From the NCBI GenBank assembly GCA_032622095.1, contig CP136066.1, positions 61,598,609-61,662,608 on the forward strand: a stretch of 64,000 nucleotides of DNA. Direction: 5' to 3'. The notes beneath the pieces were generated by a model. It saw only the letters and a list, made by a program, of their open reading frames with translations, was not told the origin of the DNA and made no database searches. This document shows, piece after piece, positions 1 to 9,250 of the stretch. The translations under genes and the position numbers were made by a program. How positions within the stretch are numbered: the first letter of the stretch is position 1; every line of letters begins with the position of its first letter. The stretch comes from Siphonodentalium dalli (lineage: Eukaryota > Mollusca > Scaphopoda > Gadilida > Siphonodentaliidae).

Positions 1-40
1 GATGTGGTCTGTATTGTGTGCCAAATCATTTAGTCATACA

Positions 41-294
41 AAGTTTAAAATCCAAAAGGGCGGAAATGCTTTCAACGAAATTCGGAAACATTTGATATCC
101 CCAGAGGTGACCCAAAACACGCCTGTATAAAGTTTTAAAATATTTGTTCCGATATTTGTTCTGCTGGGTGTGCCAATGGATCCAAATTTGAAATCCAAGA
201 TGACTGATGGCGGCCATGTTTTCTAACGAATTTCGGGAAAAAATAGATGGCTCCCATCTAGAGGTCACCCTGAAGATCCATATGAAGTTTGGTG
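41..294. repeat. Two diverged tandem copies of a ~110-140-bp dispersed repeat
   Basis: Copy 1 (about 41-141) and copy 2 (about 184-294) share the order of landmarks: an AAATCCAA start, a GGCGG segment, ACGAA-TTCGG, AGAGGT-ACCC and a TGAAGTTT or TAAAGTTT end. The offset between copies grows from 142 to 157 bases because of small insertions. They are clearly related but old. The AAATCCAAGATG...GGCGGCC style is that of an interspersed repeat, but I cannot name the family. A short forward reading frame starting at 207 lies inside copy 2 and is not a gene candidate. Confidence 0.6.
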
Positions 295-428
295 AGGGGT
301 GTGTGGTTAATCGCCTACATGTACTATTGTACATGCCACATCACTCATCCTCATCGTCACCAAACTTAATATGGAACCAACCACAAGCCTCCGCCAATGA
401 AAGACGACATTCTGGATTGGTCGAGACA

Positions 429-812
429 ACCTGATATATCAGGATACATAACCTGATATATCAGGATACATAACCTGATATATCAGGATAATAACCTGAT
501 ATATCAGGATACGTAACCTGATATATCAGGATACGTAACCTGGTATATCAGGATAATAACCTGATATATTAGGATACGTAACCTGATATATCAGGATAAT
601 AACCTTATATATCAGGACACGTAACCTGATATGTCAGGATACGTAACCTGATATATCAGGATAATAACCTGATATATCAGGATACTAATCTGGTTTATCA
701 GGATACGTAACCTGATATATCAGGATACGTAACCTGATATATCAGGATAATAACCTGATATATCAGGATACTAACCTGATATATCAGGATACGTAACCTG
801 ATATATCAGGAT
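429..812. repeat. Minisatellite, 18 copies of a 21/22-bp palindromic unit
   Basis: The unit is a 14-bp perfect palindrome CCTGATATATCAGG plus a 7-8-base linker (ATACGTAA, ATACATAA, ATACTAA or ATAATAA). Cores start at 430, 452, 474, 495, 517, 539, 560, 582, 603, 625, 647, 668, 689, 711, 733, 754, 775 and 797. Only five cores carry substitutions (539, 560, 603, 625, 689), so the array is young or homogenised. The 21-bp and 22-bp spacings alternate with linker type. The array stops abruptly at the GC-richer segment at 819. Every unit could form a small hairpin. Confidence 0.95.
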
Positions 813-1240
813 ACTAACTGAAGAGGGGGTGGCGGTTCCAGGCCGCCGTAGAAATCGAAGTAGCGTCCGCGTTCGATGCCCAAGGTGTGGCAACTTATTC
901 TTAATTTTGTCAGGGATTCACGCTATTTTGGGACGGAAATGACGTTGATATATATTTCCAAAGAAGTCATCGTTTTGAATGTTCTATACGTTCTAAGTTT
1001 GTTCCTTGGATGATCACGTCGATTGCTATTTTTGAGAAGTTTGGTGCGAATATTATCATTAAATATTTGTTTCTGTATTGAGTTATCGAAGAAGTCATTA
1101 ATACCGTGACTTGGGGACATGGATGTGACTAATTGTTGACATTGTGACAGCGACCTGCTCCATGAATCCAGATTAGATTCAAATACATGTAGTTGTATGC
1201 ACATGCACATTTCAGCCTCTCGTGAAAACAAGCTCATATC
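813..1240. other. Non-repetitive spacer, no gene recognised
   Basis: A locally GC-rich stretch (about 819-890) is followed by ordinary AT-rich sequence. A 104-codon reverse-strand frame (923-1237) runs through it. Its translation has no motif, domain or composition I recognise. It could be an exon fragment or chance. No splice or promoter signal decides the question. Confidence 0.4.
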
Positions 1241-1676
1241 GGGCTTGTTTTAATGAGCGAAATAAGCTTCTTTGTGCGTTATTTAACCGCAATATACGGT
1301 TTATATATGGACCTATAAATAACGCAAAATAAGCCCATATTAGTATTATATAATATAGCTTTTTTCATCGACACGACCTACCAGATTCAAGCTCTTTATA
1401 ATGTGTTTTCTATGCGGCCCTCGCCATTCAACGGAATAATGGCTATAAGATCACTGTGTGCTTACTACAGAATCAAGTCCAAAAATTAACCTATGTGAAT
1501 ACTTAGGTCCAATATGAACCTACATGTATTTACCCGAGGATATGCTGCTATTAAAAAAATTAGATATTGGACTGTTTTAAAAACCGCGTTTAATAGGTCC
1601 ATATATATAGCGTGCATGTATATTAGGTTAAATAATACGACTATATTAGTTTATTTCGCTCATTAAAATAAGCCCC
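1241..1676. mobile_element. Foldback (MITE-like) element, copy A, with long terminal inverted repeats
   Basis: The left arm (about 1241-1320) reads GGGCTTGTTTTAATGAGCGA, then a TTATTTAACCGCAATATACG segment, then a TGGACCTA segment. The right arm (about 1567-1676) carries the reverse complement of the same modules in mirrored order: ACTGTTTTAAAAACCGCG, AGGTCCATATA, GGTTAAATAATAC and TTTCGCTCATTAAAATAAGC. Between them is a ~245-bp core with CATCGACACGACC and a CTCTTTATAATGTG segment. It has no coding capacity, so it is a non-autonomous element. The arms are diverged, so the insertion is old. Target-site duplications could not be identified. Confidence 0.72.
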
Positions 1677-2252
1677 GTTATGTGTTTATTTTAACGAGAA
1701 CAGGCTACAAATTGACATTATTTGAAAACTCAAAAACGCTCCATGTGGGCCTAACGCTGGCTATTAAAACAGCCCTTTTTTGTGTATATTGGATATTTGA
1801 ATATGAGATAAGCCCATATTGTGTTTAGTTTCATGACAATAGAGTGGAAAACAAACACGAATCAACCATCTCAAGACTTACCATACAGATTGTTCTTGTG
1901 AAAATAAGCACATTTTGAGCGAAATAAGCTTATATTGGCATTATTTAACCGCAATATACGCTATATATGGACACAAAACGCTTATAGATGTGGGTATGAG
2001 GGTATACTTTTGTAGATACCACGGTATATTTGGGTATGTGCACCATATACATGGGTACAGTATCACTGCATATTGACATTATTCGAAAACACTATACGCT
2101 CTATATGTGCTTAAACTATAGTTATTAAAACAGCCCTATATGGGATATTTGAATATGCGAGAAGCCTGTTTTGTGCTTATTTTTGCAATTCGTGTTGTGC
2201 AAAACAACACAAATAAACCAAATCAAGACTTACCATGTAGCTATCAGCTCAT
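1677..2252. repeat. Foldback-family linker and partial arms (two linker copies)
   Basis: A recurring linker appears at about 1706-1892 and 2068-2240. It has an ATTGACATTATT start, a GGATATTTGAATATG segment and an AGACTTACCAT end. Between them, about 1895-1980, is a lone left-arm piece (GAGCGAAATAAGCTTATATT, then TTATTTAACCGCAATATACG). The ~85 bp from 1981 to 2066 is rich in GGGTAT-type words and unlike the rest. No gene is seen. It is best read as debris of nested or recombined copies of the same family. Confidence 0.55.
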
Positions 2253-2766
2253 AACGGGATTTTTTTGCTGAGCGAAATAAGCTCCTTTTGGCATTATTTA
2301 ACCGCAATATACGTTCTATATGGACCTAAAACGGGTTTTTTTTTAAACAATCCAATATGGGATTATTTTCATACGAAATAAGCCCATATTGGCATTATTT
2401 AATCTACCTTTTTTTCATCGACACGACCTACTAGATTCACGCTCCTTATAATGTGTGTTAACTGTGGCCCGCGCCATTCAAAGGAATGATAGAGATAACC
2501 TCACCGTGGGCTTATTTTAGAATCAAATAAGTCCATATGAACAGTGTGAATATTTAGGTCCAATATGAACCTAATTACATGAGGATGTGTTGCGAAGAAA
2601 AAAAAGTAGATTAAATAATACCAAAGATAGGCTTATTCCGTGTAAAAATAGTCCAACATTTGACTGTTTTAAAAACCGTGTTTAGGTCAATATATAAAAA
2701 GTTCAGGTATATTGAGGTTAAATGATGCCAGTATGAGCTTATTTCGCTCATTAAAATAAGCCCATT
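2253..2766. mobile_element. Foldback (MITE-like) element, copy B
   Basis: Same architecture as the copy at 1241-1676. The left arm is about 2253-2375, ending with AATCCAATATGGGATTATTT. The core runs through CATCGACACGACC and ATTCAAAGGAATGA. The right arm is about 2641-2766, with AATAGTCCAACATTTGACTG, TTTAAAAACCGTG and TTTCGCTCATTAAAATAAGC. The arms are longer and better preserved than in copy A. No open frame of note. Confidence 0.75.
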
Positions 2767-2932
2767 ATGAGCTTATTTTTACGAGAACAGACTGCATATT
2801 GTCATTAATTGAACACTAGATATATGCTTGGGATATTTCAATATGCGATAAGCCCGCCTTATGCTTTTAGCAATTCGTGTTGAAAATAACACAAATAAAC
2901 CAACCCAAGACTTACCATGCAGATGTCAGCCT

Positions 2933-3036
2933 GGTCTCGTGAAAATAAGCACATACCAATATGATATTGGCCCGTGTTGTGCTTGGTCTCGTGAAAATAA
3001 GCACATACCAATATGATATTGGCCCGTGTTGTGCTT
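2933..3036. repeat. Perfect 52-bp tandem duplication
   Basis: Bases 2933-2984 and 2985-3036 are identical. Each copy contains the near-palindrome CCAATATGATATTGG. The perfect identity contrasts with the diverged elements around it, so this is a recent local duplication. Confidence 0.93.
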
Positions 3037-3047
3037 ATTTTCACGAG
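2988..3047. repeat. Long perfect hairpin, 17-bp arms
   Basis: Arm CTCGTGAAAATAAGCAC (2988-3004) is the exact reverse complement of 3031-3047. The 26-base loop contains a second nested 7-bp inverted repeat (CCAATAT/ATATTGG). It is likely the joined ends of foldback arms and could extrude as a cruciform. Confidence 0.9.
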
Positions 3048-3218
3048 AACAGCTAGGCTGGAAAACAAGACGATTAAACAACTCAACATTTACCATGCAA
3101 AGGTCATGCTATTTTCTTGAAAATAAGCACTTAATTTTATTCATATAAGCTAATGTTGGCTTATTTAATCGCAATATATATAAGCTCTATATTGACATAA
3201 AACACGGTTTTTAAAACT

Positions 3219-3571
3219 AACATATCCTCCCATAAATACGCACATAATCGACCTATAATGTGAAATAGTTACGTATTGTGATTATTTGATTCTCAAATAA
3301 GCATATACTGGAGTCATAGCCGTGATTTCGTATTATGGCGCGGGCCACAGTGAAAACACATATTAAAGAGCGTACACCTGAAAAGCCATGGGTTCGCTTA
3401 TTTGTTTCATTGTCCACATATAATCTGCTTAGAATAGCCTCATTATGAGTCGATATTATGACTAAAATGTTCTAATTTTCAGCACATTACCGACTTAATA
3501 TGAGGCGATTCTAAGCAGATTATATACCTAAAAAGCTTTATTATAAGCAGGTAAATGTGCGGATTTTAGGG
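3219..3571 (-). mobile_element. Second foldback subfamily, copy 1 of 4
   Basis: Begins AACATATCCTCCCATAAATA and ends near 3571. It shares with three other copies (6035, 7112, 8903) the modules ACGCACATAATCGACCTA, GATTATTTGATTCT, a GGCGCGGGCCACAGTGAAA segment and a large inverted repeat (3419-3522: TCTGCTTAGAAT... and GATTCTAAGCAGATTAT). Read on the reverse strand, its core resembles the core of the elements at 1241 and 2253, which contain GAGGATATGTT, the reverse complement of the start. I therefore call it a reverse-oriented relative with different arms. Confidence 0.62.
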
Positions 3572-3735
3572 AGAACAGGCTGTTTAAAACAGAACAATAT
3601 GGGACTATTTACATACAAAATAAGCCTAGTGAGCTTATACCCGCTATTCAGTTGAATGACGCGAACCGTAGTAAAACACATTTGCACTAGAATGCACCCA
3701 TCACACATATGGCATGTTTTGTGATATCTTGCCAA
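3572..3735 (+). mobile_element. Partial forward foldback core
   Basis: Contains GAGAACAGGCTGTTTAAAAC, AATATGGGACTATTTACATA and AAATAAGCC, matching the inner part of the forward elements, but it lacks the outer arm. The same composite (reverse-type element immediately followed by this forward piece) recurs at 8903-9476, so the composite itself was probably copied as a unit. Confidence 0.55.
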
Positions 3736-4749
3736 CAGCAGTTTGAACCACGGGTGCTGGGCCCTCTTTTGAGAGATCGATAGAGAATCTAGATATCAAA
3801 TTTCAGTTCATCCATCGCTGAAATATTTGTGTGTACGGACAGAATATCTCTGTTATCTCCAGTTGATATATTACACTAATTATGGTCTTAATAATGACGT
3901 AAGAGTTGTTTGACATATTTATAGAACAATATAGACATCGCTCATATGAAGGGTGTGAATACGATTGGTTGCCGCTGATGCTATATATTATATACCAATT
4001 GGGTTACATTACTAGTTTGACTAGAATGCTTTGTGTATGTCATTGCACTTCAGCGGCAAAAAACGTCAAAGTCAATTCCGACACAATTAAATAAAAGACA
4101 CGCGATCATTGGTTAGTCTTTGATTATCAATGTGTCAATGTGAACATGCCCTTATAGCGACTGATCTACGGTCTTCGGGAACATATCATCAAAATGCCAA
4201 TTGCTTTGAGAATGAGAAAGCTTGTTTTCCCAGTTAATTAATAAGGCGCTTTAATAATCCATGTTTCAACATATTTTTCAGTACAATTTTGTCTAGAACC
4301 ATGCGCTCGATCGTTTGGCCGGACATGGTTTATATGCACCTGCGTCTTTCGGAAATGTTTTGAACGTCGAAGAAAGTTTCCAGAAATTTGTTCGCACATC
4401 ATTTTCTATGCGAGAAAAAAAAACGATTCCGCACGCATCTTTTAGACTCGATCTCAAATAATTTTCCGAGTTTCAAAGAAAGCAATCTTTCAATTTTGTT
4501 CTTTTATGAACGATTTATTACCAAAATAAAACGAGATAACAATGCAAATTTAGTATAAATGTGGATTTAAATTACAATTGGTGCCATCATTTCATATTAG
4601 CGCATGTGCATTCTTTACATTCTGTACTTCCGGTATGACGTAACATATTCGTGGAAGGACAGACAAATAAATAGATAAACAGAGATCCTGACCGAAAACA
4701 TTGCTTGCGCCCAGCATAGACTGGCGCAAGTAAAGAGCGTGATATGTCC
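3736..4749. other. About 1 kb of unique-looking spacer, no gene
   Basis: No repeat family from elsewhere in the window is visible here. A 62-codon forward frame (3906-4094) has no recognisable product. Poly-A stretches near 4416 and AT-rich sequence dominate. I see no tRNA, promoter or conserved coding signal. Confidence 0.5.
4704..4730. repeat. Short GC-rich inverted repeat
   Basis: CTTGCGCC (4704-4711) is mirrored by GGCGCAAG (4723-4730) with an 11-base loop. It lies 20 bases before the 4.15 kb composite foldback element. Function unknown; it could be a remnant of an older terminus. Confidence 0.6.
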
Positions 4750-5560
4750 TGTCACAAGCTCCATGAATTCCGTTCCCAGTTCCCAGTTCCCCTAAAATTG
4801 CACCTTTCGTTACTAAATCGGATGCGTAGCCAGAGTCATGGTGGCCACCCGGGAATCCTTGTATTTTCGTGCGGTGCCACCCAGCTGGCATCTATAGGAA
4901 AGGGACGCGACCATGCAGCCCCTTCCAAATTTTCGAAAATCGGGCTGAAGTCGTGCATGGGGTGTCAATATAGCACTTTTCGTTACTAAATCGGCTGCGT
5001 AGCCAGAGTCATGGTGGCCACCCGGGAATCCTTGTAGTTTCGTGCGGTGCCACCAAGCGGGCATCTATAGGAAAGGGACGCGACCATGCAGCCCCTTCCA
5101 AATTTTCTAAAATCGGGCTGAAGTCGTGCATGGGGTGTCAAAATAGCACTTTTAGTTACTAAATCGGCTGCGTAGACAGTCATGATGGCCACACGGGAAT
5201 CCTTGTATTTTCGTGCGGTGCCACCCAGTTGTCATCTATAGGACAGGGACGCGACCATATAGCCCCTTCCAATGTTTCGAAGATTGGGCTAAAGTCGTGC
5301 ATGGAGCTCAAAATCGCACTTTTTGTTACTAAATCGGCTGCGTAGCCAGAACCATGGCGACCACCCGGGAATCCTTGTATTTTTGTGCGGTGCCACCCAG
5401 CGCGCATCTATAGGACAGGGACGCGGCCATATAGCCCTTCCACTTTTTTGAAAATTGGGCTGAAGTCGTGCATGCATGGAGCTAAAAATTGCATTTTTTT
5501 GTTGCTAAATCGGCTGCGTAGCCAGAACCATGGCGGCCACCCTGGAATTCCTTGCATTTT
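4750..5560 (-). repeat. Left inverted arm: ~4.5 units of the ~173-bp repeat
   Basis: The landmark ATCTATAGGA recurs near 4888, 5062, 5234 and 5407, giving periods of 172-174. Each unit contains GGTGCCACC, GGAATCCTTGTATTTT and GGCTGAAGTCGTGCATG. The first unit carries the unique terminus (4750-4795). The array stops at about 5560, where orientation flips. Several 60-100-codon reverse frames recur here only because the unit recurs. Confidence 0.85.
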
Positions 5561-6034
5561 ATGGGACCTAGTTTGTGATGTTTCGATGCACTATTGGTGG
5601 CACAAGAAGATTCCAAAAGGATAGACTCGTGGCAGCTACGGTTATGTCTACGCAGGCGATTTAGCAATGAGAAATGATTTTTTTTCATTTTTATTTTGAC
5701 CCCACGCACGACTTACGCCCAATTTTTGAACAACTGGACAGGCTTATGTGACTATGTTTGTGATTTTTAGATGGACTAGTGGTGGCATAAGAAGCATCCA
5801 CAAGGATACCCTCGTGGCTGCTATGTGTATGCCTACGCAGGCAATTTAGCAACGAAAAATTATCTTTTTTTTCATTATTTTGACCCCACGCACGACTTAC
5901 GCCCAATTTTTGAACAGCTGGACAGGCGTATGTGAACTAGTTTGTGATTTATAGATGGACTAATTGTGGTATAAGAAGAATCCACAAGGATAGCCCCGTG
6001 GCTGCTATGGTTATGCCAACGCAGGCGATTTAGT

Positions 6035-6386
6035 AACATATCCTCGCACGAATACGCACAAAACCGACCTAAATTTTAATTAGGTACTTAAAGTGATTAT
6101 TTGGTTATGAAATAAGCAGATCATGGAGTCATAGTCGTCATTTCGTGTTTTGGCGCGTGCCACAGTGAAAATACATGCTAATGAGCGTACACCTGAAAAG
6201 TTTGGTTATTATTTTTGTCATTGTCAGCACATAATTTACTTAGAATCGCCTCTATATGAGTCGATAATTTGACTAATAGGAACTCATTTTCAGCACATTG
6301 TCGACTCAAAATGAGGCGATTCTAAGCAGATTATCTACCTAAATTATTGTTTCTTCTCAGCAAATAATGTGCTGGTTTTCAGGATT
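6035..6386 (-). mobile_element. Second foldback subfamily, copy 2, inside the central array
   Basis: Starts AACATATCCTCGCACGAATA and ends at the GGTTTTCAGGA segment. It carries the large hairpin at 6229-6335 (arms GCTTAGAATCGCCTC-type and GAGGCGATTCTAAGC-type). The 182-bp unit resumes directly as AAGCAACGAAAAATG. Left flank GATTTAGTAAC and right flank GATTAAGCAAC look like an imperfect target duplication. Confidence 0.68.
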
Positions 6387-7111
6387 AAGCAACGAAAAAT
6401 GTCATATTTTTACCCCACGCACGATTTACGCCCAACTGTTGAACAGCTGGACAAGTTTATATGACATATTTTGTGATTTCTAGATGGACTTGTAGCGGCA
6501 CAAGAAGAATCCACAAGGATAGCCCCGTAGCGTCTATGGTTATGCCTACGCAGGCGATTTAGCAACGAAAAATTAATTTTTTTTCATTATTTTAACCCCA
6601 CGCACGACTTACGCTCCATTTGTGAACAGCTGGACGGGAGCATGTTAATTGATTTGTGATTTCTAGATGGACTGGTGATGGCAGAAGAAAATTCCACACG
6701 GATAGTCTCGTGACTGCTATGGTTATGCCTACGCAGGCGATTTAGCAACGAAAAATGAACTTTGTTTCATTATTTTGACCCCACGCACGACTTACGCCCA
6801 ATTTTTGAACAGCTGGACAGGCGTATGTGAACCAGTTTGTGATCTCTCGATGGACTAGTGGTGGCATAAGAAGAATCCACAACGAGAGCCCCGTGGCTGC
6901 TATGGATATGCCTACGCAGACGATTTGCAACGAAAAATGACATTTTTTTCATTATTTTCATCCGATGCACGACTTACACCCAATTTATTAACAGCTGGAC
7001 AGGCATATGTGAACCAGTTTGTGATTTCTAGATGGACTAGTGGTGGCCAAAGAAGAATCCACAAGGATAGCCCAGTGGCTGCTATGGTTATGCCAACGCA
7101 GGCGATTTAGC

Positions 7112-7391
7112 AACATATCCTCGCACAAATACGCACATATTCGACCTATAATTCCAATTAGGTACATAAAGTGATTATTTGATTCTGAAATAAGCAGATA
7201 ATGGAGTCATAGTCATCAGTTTGTGTTAAGTCGCGAGCCACAGTGAAAACACATGTTAATGAGCGTACAGCTGAACAGTAGTGGGTTGGCTTATTTCTTG
7301 TCATTTTTCGCACATAATCTGCTTAGAATCGCCTCTATATGAGTCGATATTGTGACTAATAGGGTCTCCTTTTCAGTACATTATCGACTAA
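7112..7391 (-). mobile_element. Second foldback subfamily, copy 3, truncated
   Basis: Starts AACATATCCTCGCACAAATA at exactly the same point of the 182-bp unit as the copy at 6035. It ends inside the 3' hairpin arm (ACATTATCGACTAACGAAAA), so it lacks the last ~80 bases. The unit upstream shares the rare GCCAACGCAGG variant with the unit before 6035. Confidence 0.68.
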
Positions 7392-7499
7392 CGAAAAATG
7401 TCCTATTTTGGACAAGTTTATGTGACCTAGTTTGTGATTTTTAAATGTAATAGTGGTGGCACAAGAAGATCCCGCAAGGATAGCCACGTGTCTGCTACG

Positions 7500-8902
7500 G
7501 TTATGCCTACGCGGGCGATTTAGCAACGAAAAGTGCGATTTGGAGCTCCATGCACGACTTCAACCCAATTTTCGAAAAATTGAAAAGGCCTATAAGGTCT
7601 CGTCCCTGTCCAATAGATGTCTACTGGGTGGCACCGCACGAAAATACAAGGATTCCCGAGTGGCCGCCATGGTTCTGTCTACGCAGCTGATTTAGTAACA
7701 AAAAGTAAAAAAAATTAACTCCATGCACGACTTCAGCCCAATTTTCAAAAAATTGGAAGAGGCTATATGGCCGCGTCCCTGTCATAAAGATGCCCGCTGG
7801 GTGGCACCGCACGAAAATGAAAGAATTCCCGGGTAGCCGCCATGGTTCTGGCTACGCAGCCGATTTAGTAACAAAGCGTGCTATGTTTAGCTACATGCAC
7901 GACTTCAGCCCAATTTTCGAAAAATTGGAAGGGGCTAGATTGCCGCGTCCCTGTCCAATAGATGCCCGCTGGGTGGCACCCCACGAAAATGCAAGGATTC
8001 CCGGGTGGCCGCCATGGTTCTGGCTACGCAGCCGATTTAGTAACGAAAAGTGCTATTTTGACACCCCATGCACGCCTTCAGCCCGATTTTTGAAAATTTG
8101 GAAGGGGCTGCATGGTCGCGTCCCTTTTCTATAGATGCCCGCTGGGTGGCACCGCACAAAAATACAAGGATTCCCGGGTGGACACCATGACTCTGGCTAC
8201 GCAGCCTATAAGGTCTCGTCCCTATCCAATAGATGTCTACTGGGTGGCACCGCACGAAAATACAAGGATTCCCGAGTGGCCGCCATGGTTCTGTCTACGC
8301 AGCTGATTTAGTAACAAAAAGTAAAAAAAATTAACTCCATGCACGACTTCAGCCCAATTTTCAAAAAATTGGAAGAGGCTAGATTGCCGCGTCCCTGTCC
8401 AATAGATGCCCGCTGGGTGGCACCCCACGAAAATGCAAGGATTCCCGGGTGGCCGCCATGGTTCTGGCTACGCAGCCGATTTAGTAACGAAAAGTGCTAT
8501 TTTGACACCCCATGCACGCCTTCAGCCCGATTTTCGAAAATTTGGAAGGGGCTGCATGGTCGCGTCCCTTTTCTATAGATGCCCGCTGGGTGGCACCGCA
8601 CAAAAATACAAGGATTCCCGGGTGGACACCATGACTCTGGCTACGCAGCCGATTTAGTAACGAAAAGTGCTATTTTGACACCCCATGCACGACTTCAGCC
8701 CAATTTTCGAAAATTTGGAAGGGGCTGCATGGTCGCGTCCCTTTCATATAGATCCCCGCTGTATGGCACCGCAATAAAATACAAGGATTCCCGGGTGGTC
8801 TCCATGACTCTGGCTACGCAGCCGATTTAGTAAACGAAAAGTGCAATTTTAGGAGAATAGGGAACTGGGAACTGGGAACGGAATTCATGGAGCTCGTGTC
8901 AC
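7500..8902 (+). repeat. Right inverted arm: ~8 units of the ~173-bp repeat
   Basis: Landmark ATAGATG (or AAAGATG) recurs near 7613, 7787, 7957, 8130, 8228, 8402, 8576 and 8749. Spacings are 171-174 except 98 between 8130 and 8228, where a duplication joint cuts a unit short. Units match the left arm in reverse complement. The tip (about 8845-8902) mirrors the left tip but contains an extra seven bases. Forward frames up to 114 codons in this arm are by-products of the repeat. Confidence 0.85.
7591..8800 (+). repeat. Internal duplication within the right arm (616-bp offset)
   Basis: The distinctive stretch starting TATAAGGTCTCGTCCCT at 7591 recurs at 8207, including the odd AAAAAGTAAAAAAAATTAAC spacer. 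After about 170 bp the second copy skips ahead and matches the unit at 7930 onwards (AGATTGCCGCGTCCCTGTCC). It then tracks the 8040-8200 units. This is what unequal crossing over between 173-bp units would leave. Confidence 0.8.
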
Positions 8903-9250
8903 AACATATCCTCGCGCAAATACGCACATAATCGGCCCATAATGTGAAATAAGTACATAATATGATTATTTAATTGTGAAATAAGCAGATAATAGATCAT
9001 ATCGTTATCTGGTTCTATGGCGCGGGCCACATTGAAAACACATGTTAAAGAGCTTACACTTGAAAGTCGTAAGTTGGCTTATTTGTGTCATTTTCCGCAC
9101 ACAATCTGTTTACAATCGACTCATTGTCAGTCGATAATGTGACTATGCTCTCATTTTTAGCACATTATCGACTCAAAATGAGGCGATTCTAAGCAGATTA
9201 TCTACCTAAAAATATATTTATTATAAGCAGATAATGTGCCCGTTTTTATT
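8903..9250 (-). mobile_element. Second foldback subfamily, copy 4
   Basis: Starts AACATATCCTCGCGCAAATA immediately after the right tip of the 4.15 kb composite. It shares GGCGCGGGCCACATTGAAAA and the hairpin arms (about 9107-9206; right arm GAGGCGATTCTAAGCAGATT) with the other copies. It continues straight into a forward core piece, as at 3219-3735. Confidence 0.65.

Larger units (their letters stand above)
2767..3218. repeat. Third linker copy plus partial arms
   Basis: The linker (GGATATTTCAATATGCGATA, then AGACTTACCATGCAG) recurs at about 2786-2922. It is followed by a tandem duplication and hairpin described separately. About 3120-3210 is a partial left arm (GCTCTATATTGACATAAAAC). A 76-codon reverse frame (2859-3089) is entirely within this repeat and is not a gene candidate. 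Confidence 0.55.
5561..7499 (+). repeat. Central direct array of a related ~182-bp unit
   Basis: Unit landmark TACGCAGGCGATTTAGCAAC or a variant recurs near 5650, 5833, 6016, 6546, 6728, 6910, 7092 and 7505. Spacing is 182-183 bp where uninterrupted. Units also contain GATGGACTAGTGGTGGCA, GAATCCACAAGGATAGCC and CCCCACGCACGACTTACGCC. Module order and the motifs GCACGACTT-GCCCAATTTT and ACGCAG-CGATTTAG-AAC match the 173-bp units of the arms, so both descend from one ancestor. Two units are interrupted (at 6035 and 7112). Confidence 0.83.
4750..8902. mobile_element. Composite foldback element with tandem-repeat inverted termini
   Basis: The two ends are inverted copies. The left starts with TGTCACAAGCTCCATGAATT and continues with a repeated GTTCCCA motif. 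The right ends with the reverse complement (GGGAACTGGGAACTGGGAAC, then GGAATTCATGGAGCTC, GTGTCAC). Inward of these unique tips, both arms consist of the same ~173-bp unit, reversed on the left and forward on the right. The centre is a direct array of a related ~182-bp unit. Long inverted termini made of tandem repeats are the hallmark of Foldback-type elements such as Drosophila FB. No transposase frame is present, so it would be non-autonomous. No clear target-site duplication: left flank ATATGTCC and right flank ACATATCC are only similar. Confidence 0.7.

Noticed and set aside
430-812. CRISPR-like array
   Set aside because: The linkers between the 14-bp palindromes are 7-8 bases and nearly constant, unlike unique spacers of ~30 bases, and the surrounding sequence is eukaryotic in character.
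923-1237. A 104-codon reverse-strand frame
   Set aside because: No recognisable motif or domain, no splice or promoter evidence, and it ends at the edge of a foldback element. Chance is the simpler reading.
3906-4094. A 62-codon forward frame in the unique spacer
   Set aside because: Too short and with no recognisable product; unsupported by context.
4592-8830. Many 60-114-codon frames with similar peptides in the 4.15 kb composite
   Set aside because: They are translations of the same 173-bp unit on whichever strand matches. The unit length is not a multiple of three, so frames break between units, and no domain is recognisable.
4740-8912. Target-site duplication flanking the 4.15 kb composite
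   Set aside because: Left ATATGTCC and right ACATATCC are only similar, and the right flank is the start of another repeat (AACATATCC) that occurs at four loci.
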